DNA of 64,000 nt from Acinetobacter sp. ASP199. Its GTDB lineage: Bacteria; Pseudomonadota; Gammaproteobacteria; Pseudomonadales; Moraxellaceae. Under the pieces are notes generated by a model. It was given only the letters and a program-made list of their open reading frames with translations. It did not search any database and was not told the DNA's origin. Position numbers and translations under genes: made by a program. Below, one piece after another: positions 33,621-44,493 of this stretch (its first letter is position 1; every line of letters starts with the position of its first letter). The stretch spans positions 2,852,001 to 2,916,000 of the forward strand of contig NZ_CP062182.1 in assembly GCF_022700675.1 (NCBI RefSeq). The letters are read 5' to 3'.

Positions 33621-33645
33621 AAAGCCCAATCGAAATTGGGCTTTG
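33620..33645 (-). terminator. Probable def terminator
   Basis: CAAAGCCCAAT, CGAA-type loop and ATTGGGCTTTG: 11-bp stem. The T-run is weak, and it touches the Zur-box-like palindrome. Confidence 0.55.
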
Positions 33646-33672
33646 TGGTACTAAAGTTTGAATACAATTATC

Positions 33673-34203
33673 TTAGCGTTTTACCGCAACCTTGGCTTTA
33701 TCACGCTGACGTGCTGCCTTTTCAATTTTTTCGCGAGCACGCTGACGTTTCAAAGGCGATAAATAATCCACGAAAAGTTTACCATTTAAGTGATCCATTT
33801 CATGCTGGATACACACAGCCAGCAGGCCATCAGCTTCAATCTCAAATGCTTGACCTTCAAGATTAATTGCTTGAATTTTTACACGTGACGGACGCTCAAC
33901 TTTATCGTATATTTGAGGTACTGATAGACAGCCCTCTTCGTATGGCTGTGTTTCTTCAGTCAATGGTGTAATTTTGGGGTTAATGAACACCATGGGTTGA
34001 TCTTTATCTTCAGACAGGTCCATGACTATCAGCTGAATATGACGATCAACTTGTGTCGCGGCCAAGCCAATGCCTGGCGCTTCATACATGGTTTCAAACA
34101 TATCTGCAGCGAGCTGACGAATTTCATCAGTAACTTCTTCGACTGGTTGTGCAATGGTACGAAGACGGGGATCCGGGAAACTTAAAATAGGTAATAAGGC
34201 CAT
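33673..34203 (-). CDS. def: Peptide deformylase
   Basis: 176 aa. It removes the N-formyl group from new proteins and binds Fe2+/Zn2+. The three family motifs are complete: GIGLAATQV (about residue 45), EGCLSVP (about 90) and QHEMDHLNG (about 133). A basic Lys/Arg-rich C-terminal helix follows, normal for type I enzymes. It is divergent from the LysM gene, an arrangement also seen in Pseudomonas. Confidence 0.96.
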   Translation of the reverse strand: MALLPILSFPDPRLRTIAQPVEEVTDEIRQLAADMFETMYEAPGIGLAATQVDRHIQLIVMDLSEDKDQPMVFINPKITPLTEETQPYEEGCLSVPQIYDKVERPSRVKIQAINLEGQAFEIEADGLLAVCIQHEMDHLNGKLFVDYLSPLKRQRAREKIEKAARQRDKAKVAVKR

Positions 34204-34323
34204 ACTGCGTCCTCAATTATGCCATTGATCAAAAAACCAAATGAAGGAATGCTTCATTAAAAAATTGTGTGTAAGATCGTTATTATAACGCAACTTACAT
34301 ACATAATTTTAGGAATTATGATA

Positions 34324-35478
34324 ATGAAAAAGGTTTTGAAAGGCATGTCATCTTTTAGTGCCTTGGGGATTAAAAATCAGATGCTCGCACTTGCAGTTTG
34401 TGTGGGTGTGGGTATGGGGACAATTTCAACTACACATGCAGCGCCAGCTCGCAATGTAAATCCACCAAGCCTGAAAGCATCAGCACCAAATGTCTATGTG
34501 GTAAAAAAAGGGGACACATTATGGGATATTTCCAAACGTTTCCTTAAAAATCCGGTGCGCTGGCCAGAAATCTGGGCAGGCAACAAACATGTGAAAAATC
34601 CACATTGGATTTTCCCGGGTGACCGTCTGCTGATGTGTGATTACCAGGGTCGCCCAATCATTGGTAAAGATGAAGGCGATGGCTGTACGGGTATCATCAA
34701 TCGCTACATCGGTACTGACAAGTTGCAGCCGCAGGTCCGTATCGAATCGCTCAACAATACCATTCCTGTTATTCCACTCGCGCACATCCAGCAATGGCTA
34801 GAGCGTTATACGATTGTGGCACCAGATTCTATTGAAGGCACACCTTATATTCTGGGTACGGCAGATCAACGTGTATTGGCCGGTAAAGGCCAAAAAGTTT
34901 ATGCACGTGGCAATGGCCTGGAAGTGGGTCAGCGCTATGCGGTATACCGCGAAGCTGAACCTTATATATTTACTGATGCCAATGGTAAAAAATACACCGC
35001 TGCTCTAGAACTACAACAAGTCGCTTCTGGTATCGCAGTTCGTGGTGAAGGTGATATCACCACACTGGAACTGACTGATAGCTATAATGCTGAAGTCCGT
35101 CGCGGTGACCGTGTATTACCAGAATATGATCCTATGCTGCCTACCCTGTTCTACCCAGTGAATGCTGCAAACAGCACTTCAGGTGGCCAGATCGTACGAG
35201 TATTGGGTTCAATTGGTACAGCTGCGCGTCATAGTGTTGTGACGATTGACCGAGGCAAAGCAAATGGTGTTCAGGCTGGTCATGTGTTTAGCGTGAATCA
35301 GCAAGGTGAAGTCGTGACTGATCCAAAAACCAAAGAGCGTGTACAGCTTCCGGGCGAACGCATTGGTAATGTCATGGTCTTCAAAACGTTTGATCAGCTC
35401 AGCTATGCCTATGTCCTAGAAAGTGAATTGCCGATTAAAGTCGGTGCAACCATTCAGCCACCGCTGCTGGACGAATAA
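34324..35478 (+). CDS. LysM domain protein, envelope-associated
   Basis: 384 aa from the ATG of MKKVLKGMSSF. A signal peptide ends near THAAPA, then a LysM domain (VYVVKKGDTLWDISKRFLKNPVRWPEIW) binds peptidoglycan, and a longer C-terminal region has no named fold. AGGA stands nine bases before this ATG, better than for the ATG two codons earlier or the 19-codon longer frame. Neighbour order def/lysM-dprA-tsaC is conserved in gammaproteobacteria, but the role of this protein is not known. Confidence 0.88.
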   Translation: MKKVLKGMSSFSALGIKNQMLALAVCVGVGMGTISTTHAAPARNVNPPSLKASAPNVYVVKKGDTLWDISKRFLKNPVRWPEIWAGNKHVKNPHWIFPGDRLLMCDYQGRPIIGKDEGDGCTGIINRYIGTDKLQPQVRIESLNNTIPVIPLAHIQQWLERYTIVAPDSIEGTPYILGTADQRVLAGKGQKVYARGNGLEVGQRYAVYREAEPYIFTDANGKKYTAALELQQVASGIAVRGEGDITTLELTDSYNAEVRRGDRVLPEYDPMLPTLFYPVNAANSTSGGQIVRVLGSIGTAARHSVVTIDRGKANGVQAGHVFSVNQQGEVVTDPKTKERVQLPGERIGNVMVFKTFDQLSYAYVLESELPIKVGATIQPPLLDE

Positions 35479-35490
35479 TTTACAAGAACT

Positions 35491-35523
35491 TTAAGATGAT
35501 GCTGTGATTCAGCATCATCTTAA
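35491..35523 (+). other. Strong hairpin after the LysM gene
   Basis: A 14-bp perfect stem (TTAAGATGATGCTG with its complement) and a 5-nt loop, 12 nt past the stop. It lacks a T-run, so it may stabilise the mRNA end or attenuate rather than terminate. Confidence 0.55.
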
Positions 35524-35570
35524 CCTCACTACTCATTATAAAAATAAGAAGACGCAAGATAGGTCTCAAT

Positions 35571-36710
35571 ATGTTGAATTCGTTATCTACGACTCAACTG
35601 GACAACATTCGCTTATGGCATGTAGTCCAGCATTCCCTCACCAGTTTCTATCGCTTATCTGAATATTATGAAAATCTTGCTGATGCTGTTCAGCCGGATC
35701 AAGCCGAAACTTGGCTAAAACTTGGGGTTCATAAAAATCATATCCAGCGGCTTCAGGATTTCAACTGCGAAGATTCCCAGCACGAGTTTCAATGTTGTCT
35801 GGAACAAATTCAGAAAAATTGCGACTTTATTTTGCTGCATGATGAACCGGACTATCCGCAACAGCTGAGTCACTATGCAGATAAACCGCCGATTTTATTT
35901 GGTCAGGGCAAGGCCGACAGTTTATTACAGGCGCAAGTGGCGATTGTCGGTAGCCGCAAACCGAGCCACCACGGCCGTCAGATGGCTTATGATTTTGCTT
36001 ATTACTTAAGTGAGCAGGGTTTTTATATCAATAGTGGACTGGCTCAAGGCATTGATGAAGCGGCACATCGGGCAGCTCTGCAGCAGCATCGTACAATTGC
36101 AGTGATGGGCACGGGTCTGGATCAAACTTATCCGGCAACAAATCAGCCATTAAAAGAACAGATCATTGCACAAGGCGGCACGGTGATTACAGAGTTTCTG
36201 CCTGGTACTCCACCTCTGCAACATCATTTTCCACGGCGTAACCGTATTGTCAGTGGACTGAGTCTAGGGGTTATTGTGGCTGAAGCTGCCCTGAAAAGTG
36301 GCTCGCTCATCACAGCCAAACTGGCTGCCGAACAAGGAAAAACCGTGTTTGCGATTCCTGGACATATCTATAGTGAAAATCATAAAGGCTGTCACCAGCT
36401 CATCCGCGAAGGTGCAATTTTGATTGATCATCCACAACAGGTGGTTGAAGATCTGGCATTAGCCACCCAATGGCAGGCAGCCGAACAATTTTCTAAAGCC
36501 GAAAATAGTGAGCCCGAATTGATCCAGATTCCAGCACACCTGATTGCGCTCTACAATCAGCTCGACTGGATCGGACAGGATCTGGATCAGATCAGCATGC
36601 AACTCAGCCAGGATGTTTCCACAATCACAGCACAGTTGATGGAACTGGAATTACTCGGTTTCAGTACACAGCAAGCCGGCATGTTTCTACGTTGTCGTAC
36701 AGGCAAATAA
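35571..36710 (+). CDS. dprA: DNA processing protein DprA
   Basis: 379 aa. It loads RecA on incoming single-stranded DNA during natural transformation. A Rossmann-like core holds IVGSRKPSHHGRQMAYDFAYYL, INSGLAQGIDEAAHRAAL and VMGTGLDQTYPATN, plus FPRRNRIVSGLS and EQGKTVFAIPGH. A SAM-like N-terminal part and a C-terminal winged-helix segment flank it. Acinetobacter is commonly naturally competent, which fits. Confidence 0.95.
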   Translation: MLNSLSTTQLDNIRLWHVVQHSLTSFYRLSEYYENLADAVQPDQAETWLKLGVHKNHIQRLQDFNCEDSQHEFQCCLEQIQKNCDFILLHDEPDYPQQLSHYADKPPILFGQGKADSLLQAQVAIVGSRKPSHHGRQMAYDFAYYLSEQGFYINSGLAQGIDEAAHRAALQQHRTIAVMGTGLDQTYPATNQPLKEQIIAQGGTVITEFLPGTPPLQHHFPRRNRIVSGLSLGVIVAEAALKSGSLITAKLAAEQGKTVFAIPGHIYSENHKGCHQLIREGAILIDHPQQVVEDLALATQWQAAEQFSKAENSEPELIQIPAHLIALYNQLDWIGQDLDQISMQLSQDVSTITAQLMELELLGFSTQQAGMFLRCRTGK

Positions 36711-36750
36711 GGTTCACAATAACCGTTTGTTGTTTTTAAAAGGTATATAC

Positions 36751-37326
36751 ATGATCACCACCTCTGTTGCCGAAGCAGCGACATTCCTGAAACAAGGACA
36801 AGTCTTGGCATACCCTACAGAGGCTGTCTGGGGTTTGGGCTGTGACCCTCACAACGAACAGGCATTTCACCAGATTCTGCAACTAAAACAGCGTCCAATT
36901 GAAAAAGGCGTAATTCTACTTGCTGGACATATTTCTCAGGTAGAGCCTTTACTAGAAACACTGACACCAGAAATCCGCGAACGTGTTGTTGCTTCATGGA
37001 CCAACCGCAGCTTATCCGAACGTGCAACCACCTGGTTATTACCTGCCAGTAAAGATATTCCGGCCTGGATTAAAGGTAATCATCCCAAAGTTGCGGTCCG
37101 TGTCACTACCCATCCTTTATGCGTGGCTTTATGTCAGGCTTTTGGGGGCTATATCGTTTCGACCAGTGCCAATCCGGCAGGTCTAACTCCGGCACTTTCG
37201 CTGCAGGACGCAAAACAGTACTTTAAAGAATCTGAAAGCCTGAACTACTTGAATGGTGATTTAGGATTAAGTCAGGAACCTAGCAAAATTATTGATGCCG
37301 TAACCGGTGAAGTGATCCGCGCTTAA
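36751..37326 (+). CDS. tsaC: Threonylcarbamoyl-AMP synthase (TsaC/YrdC/Sua5 family)
   Basis: 191 aa. It makes threonylcarbamoyl-AMP from Thr, bicarbonate and ATP for the t6A modification at position 37 of ANN-decoding tRNAs. It shows the opening AYPTEAVWGLGCDP, the basic motif LKQRPIEKG and VRVTTHPLCVALCQAFGGYIVSTSANPAG. The ATG of MITTSVAEA has AAAGG eight bases upstream, and the eight-codon longer frame lacks this. It follows dprA with a small gap, probably cotranscribed. Confidence 0.93.
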   Translation: MITTSVAEAATFLKQGQVLAYPTEAVWGLGCDPHNEQAFHQILQLKQRPIEKGVILLAGHISQVEPLLETLTPEIRERVVASWTNRSLSERATTWLLPASKDIPAWIKGNHPKVAVRVTTHPLCVALCQAFGGYIVSTSANPAGLTPALSLQDAKQYFKESESLNYLNGDLGLSQEPSKIIDAVTGEVIRA

Positions 37327-37377
37327 GCACGGGTCCATTTTTTGGTTTTTTTCAAGTCCGACTAAAGTTTTAAGACA

Positions 37378-37563
37378 AAAAAAAGCTCAGCCATATAGGG
37401 ATGGCTGAGCATAAAAAAGGATGTGCAAACACATCCAGAGGGTCTCAAAATCTCTGGAAGATTGATATATCAGGAAAATTTCTGAAGTATCACTCTTGAT
37501 GGGCGTATTATGTGAGAAAGCATGCCCAACAACAAATATAATAAAAGTTATTATTAATATATT
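37378..37563 (-). ncRNA. Candidate structured small RNA, or a small ORF with tandem terminators
   Basis: On the minus strand a good promoter (TTGATC at 37592-37597, 16 bp, TAATAT at 37570-37575) is followed by three successive hairpins. These are CCAGAG/CTCTGG, GGATGTG/CACATCC followed by T6, and GCTCAGCCAT/ATGGCTGAGC followed by T8. This predicts a transcript of about 185 nt. A 71-codon frame (37387-37602) overlaps it, but it runs through both terminators and is AT-rich. The function is unknown. Confidence 0.4.
37385..37435 (-). terminator. Tandem terminators on the minus strand
   Basis: Two hairpins, 37385-37410 and 37418-37435, each followed on the minus strand by a T-run (T8 and T6). No annotated minus-strand gene ends here, which points to an unseen transcript. 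Confidence 0.6.
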
Positions 37564-37763
37564 TTTCATATTAGTAATTTGGAGTATTTGATCAAAATTC
37601 AAAATATCCCGCTATTTTTGTTCCAGTTTTAAACTAAAGGTCAATTTTAACCATTTATTTTTACATTTAATTTTTACAGATTTACCGTCTATTTCAATTA
37701 AATACAGATGATTGTTTGATTATTTTTTAATCAACATTTAATTTTATAAAATGAAATTCCCAT

Positions 37764-38675
37764 TTATGCCTTCTGTTTGGGTGTGTATTGTGCGAGGAAA
37801 ATCCCTACCAGAATCACCAGACCACCCATGGTGTGATAAACCGTCCAAGACTCGCCTAGCCAAACATACGCAATCAGTGCGGTAAAGACAGGCATCAGGT
37901 TCATAAAAATACTACTGCGATTTGGCCCGAGCATCTGCACCGCCATCATCCATAAAAATGGCGCAGCAATCGATGGAAAAATCCCTGCATAAATAATACT
38001 GCCAGCATTATTAATATTGATAGCATCCAAGCCAGTCCATAAAATCATCGGGATGTGCAGTAAAACACTAAAACAGATCTGGATATAAAGACTCTGGATT
38101 AAGGGGATCTGTATCTGCCATTTCTTTAGAAAAAGCCCATAGCAGGCATAAAAGAATACCGCGATCAGCATCAATACATCACCGATATAGGTATCACCAA
38201 AATTCAGTAAATTCCCCCACTGCCCCTGCGCCATGACATACATCAGACCACAGATCGACAAGAGACTGCCAATTACTGCATTCACTGCGGGACGAACATG
38301 CAGGACAAAGATACCGACAATAATGGTAAAGACCGGAATAAAGGCATTGATTAGCCCCATATTGGTCGCAGTGGTATAGTGTGCCGAGGTATAAGCCAGA
38401 CCTTGATACAACACCATTCCCAAAGCACTGAGTACAGCCAGCTTAGCCAGATAAGGCCGAATACTGGACCAGGAACGTATTACCTGCGGTAAAACAAACG
38501 GCGTCAGGATGAGCAGAGCCAGAATCCAGCGATAAAAACTGATACTTACGGGTGAAATGTAGTCAGCCACATAGCGATTCACGGTCATGTTCAATGACCA
38601 GATCAGCACTGCTGCCAATGGCAGTAAAAATGCCCACCACACTACCTTGTGTTGCCGTGTCATATACTCATCCAT
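37764..38675 (-). CDS. DMT-superfamily EamA transporter
   Basis: 303 aa with ten hydrophobic helices in two EamA repeats, the first about residues 14-148 and the second 160-297. It carries the typical first-helix pattern WSLNMTVNRYVADYISPVSISFYRW. Such proteins export amino acids or other metabolites; the substrate is unknown. A second ATG four codons downstream has a slightly better GGATGAG ribosome-binding site. Confidence 0.83.
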   Translation of the reverse strand: MDEYMTRQHKVVWWAFLLPLAAVLIWSLNMTVNRYVADYISPVSISFYRWILALLILTPFVLPQVIRSWSSIRPYLAKLAVLSALGMVLYQGLAYTSAHYTTATNMGLINAFIPVFTIIVGIFVLHVRPAVNAVIGSLLSICGLMYVMAQGQWGNLLNFGDTYIGDVLMLIAVFFYACYGLFLKKWQIQIPLIQSLYIQICFSVLLHIPMILWTGLDAININNAGSIIYAGIFPSIAAPFLWMMAVQMLGPNRSSIFMNLMPVFTALIAYVWLGESWTVYHTMGGLVILVGIFLAQYTPKQKA

Positions 38676-38887
38676 AAAGTGTAGGGTTCAGCATTGTCTG
38701 CACATCCAAGCCAAGTCGCTTTCAATTCAACACCGTTATCGTGCAGCGCAAGCATAATTGATTTTTCACGCAAAATTAATGCATGGATTTAAATTTATCC
38801 GGCTGCTCTACATGTTTTCACTTGTACTCAGCTGGAATACCCGTTACAACATCCGACAGGATAAACACATCAAAAACAGGACTTCAT

Positions 38888-39433
38888 ATGAGTACTTCAG
38901 TTTACGACATTCCAGTAGTAAGCATTCAGGGTGCAGAATTCACTTTAAACCAGTATCAGGGCAAAGTTTTGCTTATCGTCAATGTGGCATCTAAATGTGG
39001 CCTGACTCCACAATATGAAGGCTTGCAAAAGCTATATAACGAGAAAAAAGCTGAAGGTTTAGAGATTCTAGGTTTCCCATCAAATGATTTCCTGGCGCAA
39101 GAGCCCGGTAGCGAGAAGGAAATTCAGGAATTCTGTTCAGTGAATTATCAGGTTGATTTCCCATTATTTGCTAAGATTCCGGTCGTTGGTGAAGCAAAAC
39201 ATCCTTTATATGCTGCTTTAACCCAGGCGATTCCTGAACGTACTGGTGAAGGCCCGTGGTGGAAAGATCTGGTGGATTATGGCCTGACTCCGAACCAGCC
39301 ACCTGAAGTGCTCTGGAACTTTGAAAAATTCCTGGTCAATAAAAACGGTGAAGTCGTTGCCCGCTTTGCACCGGACATTAGCGCAGATGATCCACGTATC
39401 GTCGATGCAATTAATGCCGAACTGGCTAAATAA
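38888..39433 (+). CDS. Glutathione peroxidase family (thiol peroxidase)
   Basis: 181 aa. It reduces hydroperoxides with a Cys in place of Sec. Motifs are NVASKCGLTPQYEGL with the peroxidatic Cys, LGFPSNDFLAQEPGS with the Gln, and a WNFEKFLVNKNGEV segment with Trp and Asn of the catalytic tetrad. The start is the ATG of MSTSVYDIP with AGGA six bases upstream; the longer frame has no ribosome-binding site and an atypical extension. Confidence 0.92.
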   Translation: MSTSVYDIPVVSIQGAEFTLNQYQGKVLLIVNVASKCGLTPQYEGLQKLYNEKKAEGLEILGFPSNDFLAQEPGSEKEIQEFCSVNYQVDFPLFAKIPVVGEAKHPLYAALTQAIPERTGEGPWWKDLVDYGLTPNQPPEVLWNFEKFLVNKNGEVVARFAPDISADDPRIVDAINAELAK

Positions 39434-39445
39434 TTTGTAACAGTA

Positions 39446-39487
39446 ATGTAAGCATCTCCCATAGTTAGAGATGCTTACATTTTTTAA
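39446..39487 (+). terminator. Terminator of the glutathione peroxidase gene
   Basis: GTAAGCATCTC and GAGATGCTTAC pair over 11 bp, followed by ATTTTTT. Confidence 0.85.
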
Positions 39488-39646
39488 TTAAAAACAGATA
39501 TTTATACCAATAAAATTATTCAGTTTACTTCTTCCATTTTTCTTCTAGATTTTAATATTTCCACTACAATCCCTTCAATTTCAAATACCTCTACCGGCCT
39601 ATGATGAGTGCATACACAAACAAACCGCCCTAATGAAAGGTGAAGT

Positions 39647-40024
39647 ATGAAAACGCTGGTTAAAGCAATTGTTTTATCGATCTCAACTGCACTGGTTGCT
39701 ATTCCAGCCATGGCTGCGCCTCAAGATCATCATCAACCCCATAAGTCGCATGCTCAGCATCATCATGCACCTCAACACCATCAGTTAAATAAGCATCCAG
39801 CTCAACAGCATAAACAGGGTTATAAAAAAGTTGATCCATCACGTGATTGGCAAGTAGGTCAAAAAGTCCCAAACCAATACCAAAGCAAAATCTATAAAGT
39901 GGATCACAGCAAATATAAACGACTCAGCAAACCGGGTAGAAACCAGCAATGGATTAAAGTAAATGGCGACTATATTCTGATGAACATGATTAACGATAAG
40001 ATAATTAAAATTATCGCAGCTTAA
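39647..40024 (+). CDS. RcnB-family periplasmic protein
   Basis: 125 aa. A signal peptide ends near AMAAP, a His/Gln-rich linker (about residues 26-57, many His) follows, and the C-terminal RcnB-type motif is GYKKVDPSRDWQVGQKVPNQYQS, then YILMNMINDKIIKII. RcnB proteins tune Ni/Co efflux from the periplasm, and the His-rich part suggests metal binding here too. No rcnA is beside it. Confidence 0.8.
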   Translation: MKTLVKAIVLSISTALVAIPAMAAPQDHHQPHKSHAQHHHAPQHHQLNKHPAQQHKQGYKKVDPSRDWQVGQKVPNQYQSKIYKVDHSKYKRLSKPGRNQQWIKVNGDYILMNMINDKIIKIIAA

Positions 40025-40042
40025 ACCCTGCCCTCCTCGGTG

Positions 40043-40072
40043 AAAAAAGAGCGCTTCAGCGCTCTTTTTTTA
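40043..40072 (+). terminator. Terminator of the RcnB-like gene
   Basis: AAAAAAGAGCGC, TTCA loop, GCGCTCTTTTTTT. Confidence 0.88.
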
Positions 40073-40169
40073 TGCTTGAATATCTATAGTGAGACTTTTT
40101 TGTTATTCATTTGCAACTCTCCGTATTTTCTACAAATTTCATCCCTATATTAAAGTCTGTAAGCAGTGA

Positions 40170-40775
40170 ATGATGAGCACCCCAATGAAATCTAAGCAAA
40201 TTCTCCAAAATAGCGTATTACCTTTTGCCCTTTTTGCAGGTGCATTGAGTTTGCTGGGCTGTGATCAGGTCTCTGCCCCTGCGTCATATACTGAGAAACC
40301 GGACCAACAGAATGTAGTAGCAGAAAATGCTGAAGTACGGCAGTCTTCTGCAGACCTTAAAAGTGGCAATATGTTCTATATCGTACGTGATGTGGCCGAT
40401 TTGCAGTTAAAGGCCGGTGATTATGTGACTCAGCTGAAGCAAACCCAGACTGAACTGGAAACTGCGGTCAATGAAAAAGATACTTCTCAATTGCAGAGTG
40501 CTGCAATACAGTTACAGCAGCAGTTAAAAAGTTTTAACCAGACTTTGAGTGGCTTAAACCTGAAGAGTCAGGAAGTCGACCAGGTACGTAGCAACCTGAT
40601 GAATGCTAACCAGCAGGCATTGGCATCTCCTTTCCTGAATGGACAAATGGATTTCAGCCAGGTGGATTTCCAGAAGCTGGAAAAACAGATGGGAAATATC
40701 CAGTCTGAAATGATCAAGCTGGCCGCAATGATGATTCCTGATCAACAGTCTGAGGCGACAGAACAGGAAAGCTGA
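40170..40775 (+). CDS. Coiled-coil lipoprotein of unknown function
   Basis: 201 aa. A lipoprotein signal with lipobox LSLLGC (Cys near residue 31) is followed by a mostly helical, Gln/Leu-rich region (TELETAVNEKDTSQLQSAAIQLQQQLKSFN) likely to form a coiled coil. I recognise no domain. The start may be five codons later at MKSKQIL. Single gene. Confidence 0.65.
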   Translation: MMSTPMKSKQILQNSVLPFALFAGALSLLGCDQVSAPASYTEKPDQQNVVAENAEVRQSSADLKSGNMFYIVRDVADLQLKAGDYVTQLKQTQTELETAVNEKDTSQLQSAAIQLQQQLKSFNQTLSGLNLKSQEVDQVRSNLMNANQQALASPFLNGQMDFSQVDFQKLEKQMGNIQSEMIKLAAMMIPDQQSEATEQES

Positions 40776-40909
40776 TCTCCGTTTTCTAGATGACCTAAGT
40801 TCCCTCATCAACCAGTCGCCAGACTGGTTGATTAATATTCAATATAGATTGATAGAAGAAGTGGCCTAGAAAGCCACTTCCTTACTAAAAGAATAAGACA
40901 GAAAAATCA

Positions 40910-42286
40910 TTATTCTTTAGGACTTTTGACGACGACTAAACGTTTCTGGGTAAATTCTCTGAAACCGTCGATCGATAATTCATGACCATAACCAGAATTT
41001 TTGATACCGCCGAAGGGCAGCTCTGGAGCAGTATCGGTATACCAGTTGATCCAGATCATGCCGGTTTCTACACGTGAAGCCAGTTTTTTGGCACGGTCGA
41101 TATCTTGAGAGTGAATCACACCGCCCAAACCATAGTGCGAATCGTTGGCAATCGAGACAATTTCATCTTCATCCTTGGCGACATAAATCTGGGCAACCGG
41201 GCCAAAGAATTCTTCATACCAGGCTGGATTATCACGGCTGATATTTTCCAGAATGGTTGGCTCATAAAAGTTACCTGCATGCTCGATGGGCTTACCACCT
41301 GTCAGCAGAGTGGCACCATGCGCTACGGCCTTATCGACCTGCTTGGTCAGTTTTTCCAGCGCATCAGCCGATGATAAGGGCGCCAGTGTCGTTTCAGGGT
41401 CAAGTGGGTCACCAATTTTTAATTCCTGAAAAGCTTTCAGCATACCAGCCTTAAATTCATCAGCGATTTTCTCATGCAAAATAAAACGTTTGGCGGCAGT
41501 ACATACCTGCCCAGTGTTATTCACCCGGGCCTGACAGCCAATTTTGATGGCTTTTTTCAGATCGGCATCATCCAGCACAATAAAGACATCATTCCCCCCG
41601 AGTTCCAAGGTAGATTTTTTAATGTATTTACCCGCCTGCTCGGCCACAGCACTTCCGGCACCTTCTGAACCTGTCAAGGCCACACCCTGTACGCGCGGAT
41701 CAGCAATAATATCTTGAACCTGAACAGAACTGATAAACAGGTTAATCCAGACACCTCTTGGTGCACCTGCTTCCAGCACCAGCTTTTCAAAAGCGTCGGC
41801 ACATTGCGGCACAATGCCAGCATGCTTGGCCAGGACCGGATTGCCAATTGCACAGTTTGGTGCAAAGACCCGCATTAGCTGATAGAACGGGAAATTCCAC
41901 GGTTCAACTGCCATCACAACACCTAGAGGATGATGCTCTACCCAGGCTTCGCCCAGTTCCGTTTCATAAGACACTGGAGCTAGAAACTCTTTGGCATGAT
42001 CAGCAAAGTATTCGGCAATTTTGGCGCAAGATTCGATTTCACCTTCACTCTGTTTAATCAGCTTACCCATATCCAGAGTAGTAAGCTTAGCCAGCTCGGT
42101 TTTTTGTTCACGTAATTTTTGCGCGACATTTCTCAGCACTTCAATACGTTGATCAATCTGTTGTGGCCACTCTGACTTGAGAATCTGTTCTGCCTGATCC
42201 AGCGCATTTTGTATATGCTCATCTGTATGTGGCGGATAGTCTTTTAATTTTTGATTGGTAAATGGGTTAATAGATTGATATGCCAT
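40910..42286 (-). CDS. NAD(P)+-dependent succinate-semialdehyde dehydrogenase family (ALDH)
   Basis: 458 aa aldehyde dehydrogenase, closest in pattern to Sad/YneI-type succinate-semialdehyde enzymes. It has VAVEPWNFPFYQ near residue 125 and STLELGGNDVFIVLDDADL with the catalytic Glu near 228. NNTGQVCTAAKRFI carries the nucleophilic Cys, and PFGGIKNSGYGHE is at the C-terminal end. No GABA aminotransferase gene is adjacent, so the substrate is uncertain. Confidence 0.87.
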   Translation of the reverse strand: MAYQSINPFTNQKLKDYPPHTDEHIQNALDQAEQILKSEWPQQIDQRIEVLRNVAQKLREQKTELAKLTTLDMGKLIKQSEGEIESCAKIAEYFADHAKEFLAPVSYETELGEAWVEHHPLGVVMAVEPWNFPFYQLMRVFAPNCAIGNPVLAKHAGIVPQCADAFEKLVLEAGAPRGVWINLFISSVQVQDIIADPRVQGVALTGSEGAGSAVAEQAGKYIKKSTLELGGNDVFIVLDDADLKKAIKIGCQARVNNTGQVCTAAKRFILHEKIADEFKAGMLKAFQELKIGDPLDPETTLAPLSSADALEKLTKQVDKAVAHGATLLTGGKPIEHAGNFYEPTILENISRDNPAWYEEFFGPVAQIYVAKDEDEIVSIANDSHYGLGGVIHSQDIDRAKKLASRVETGMIWINWYTDTAPELPFGGIKNSGYGHELSIDGFREFTQKRLVVVKSPKE

Positions 42287-42576
42287 GACTTTCCCTTTTC
42301 TTCAAATTATAAGTTTTGCTTGTTCTCGACTTCATTACATCGACTCAAACAAGCTTGCATCCGGGTTAATCACTTAACTTAGCATTGATTTTTTTATGGT
42401 GTGTGCCTGCTTACAGATTGGTTCAAAACATTACTGAGAAAGGGTAAAAGTTATATCGAGTGGTACAAAATATAATTATACGGGTGGGTTAAAAAGCTAT
42501 TTAACAGGTCTAACAAGCGACTACTTTTTTTACTAGACTTATAAGATAAGTAGATTCAAACTGAATTTTTTACAAT
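42287..42576. other. Intergenic region upstream of the ALDH gene
   Basis: About 290 bp between the ALDH start and the atp terminator. It is AT-rich and no gene or repeat is seen. Confidence 0.5.
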
Positions 42577-42606
42577 AAAAAAACCACCCTTTCGGGTGGT
42601 TTTTTC
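42577..42606 (-). terminator. atp operon terminator
   Basis: AAAAAACCACC and GGTGGTTTTTT around a short loop, 17 nt beyond the atpC stop on the minus strand. Confidence 0.9.
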
Positions 42607-42622
42607 AATCTTAAACCAGCAA

Positions 42623-43042
42623 TTACATTGCGCGGTTTTTGATTTTGCGGATCGTTTCCAGCTGAGCAGCAGTTTCTGCAAGAGCAGCCAAAGCAGCAGC
42701 AGAGTCCAAATCGCTCTTTTGATTTGCGAGCAATTGTTCAGCGTGTTTACGCGCTTCAATAATTGCAGCTTCATCCAAGTTTTCTGCACGGACTGCTGTA
42801 TCAGCAAGAACCGTAACAACATGCGGTTGAACTTCTAGAACACCACCAGATACATAGATTAATTCTTCTGTACCGTTTTCCAAAATAACGCGGATCGCGC
42901 CAGGTTGGAGCAAAGTTACCAGCGGAGCGTGACCAGGCATAATACCTAACTCGCCGCCAGCACCTTTAGCAATTAGCATAGTTACAGTGCCTGAGTACAA
43001 AGACTCTTGAACACTTACAACGTCACATTGCATAGTCGCCAT
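42623..43042 (-). CDS. atpC: F1Fo ATP synthase epsilon subunit
   Basis: 139 aa. The N-terminal beta-sandwich (MATMQCDVVSVQESLYSGTV, GELGIMPGHAPLVTLLQPG) joins a C-terminal two-helix domain that can inhibit ATP hydrolysis. It is the last gene of the operon, 26 nt after atpD. Confidence 0.95.
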   Translation of the reverse strand: MATMQCDVVSVQESLYSGTVTMLIAKGAGGELGIMPGHAPLVTLLQPGAIRVILENGTEELIYVSGGVLEVQPHVVTVLADTAVRAENLDEAAIIEARKHAEQLLANQKSDLDSAAALAALAETAAQLETIRKIKNRAM

Positions 43043-43068
43043 GAGAATCTCCTAAATTAGGGAACTAA

Positions 43069-44478
<1,410 letters not shown>

Positions 44479-44493
44479 TCAAACTAATATATG

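Larger units (their letters stand above)
37327..37763. other. 437-bp region without a protein gene
   Basis: It contains the candidate small RNA above (37378-37563) and an AT-rich stretch at 37600-37760, where I see only possible promoter elements for that RNA. Confidence 0.5.

Noticed and set aside
34279..34289. GTTATTATAAC upstream of the LysM gene as a third Zur box
   Set aside because: It is an 11-bp palindrome, two bases shorter at the centre than the 13-bp znuA/zur and DUF2946 sites, and adjacent genes (def, lysM) have no zinc link. More likely part of a -10.
37387..37602. 71-codon minus-strand frame as a protein gene
   Set aside because: It crosses two terminator-like hairpins and its hydrophobic start is explained by AT-rich DNA; a structured RNA fits better.
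39520..39711. 63-codon minus-strand frame near the RcnB-like gene
   Set aside because: It overlaps the RcnB-like coding start antisense, lacks a ribosome-binding site and has no recognisable composition.
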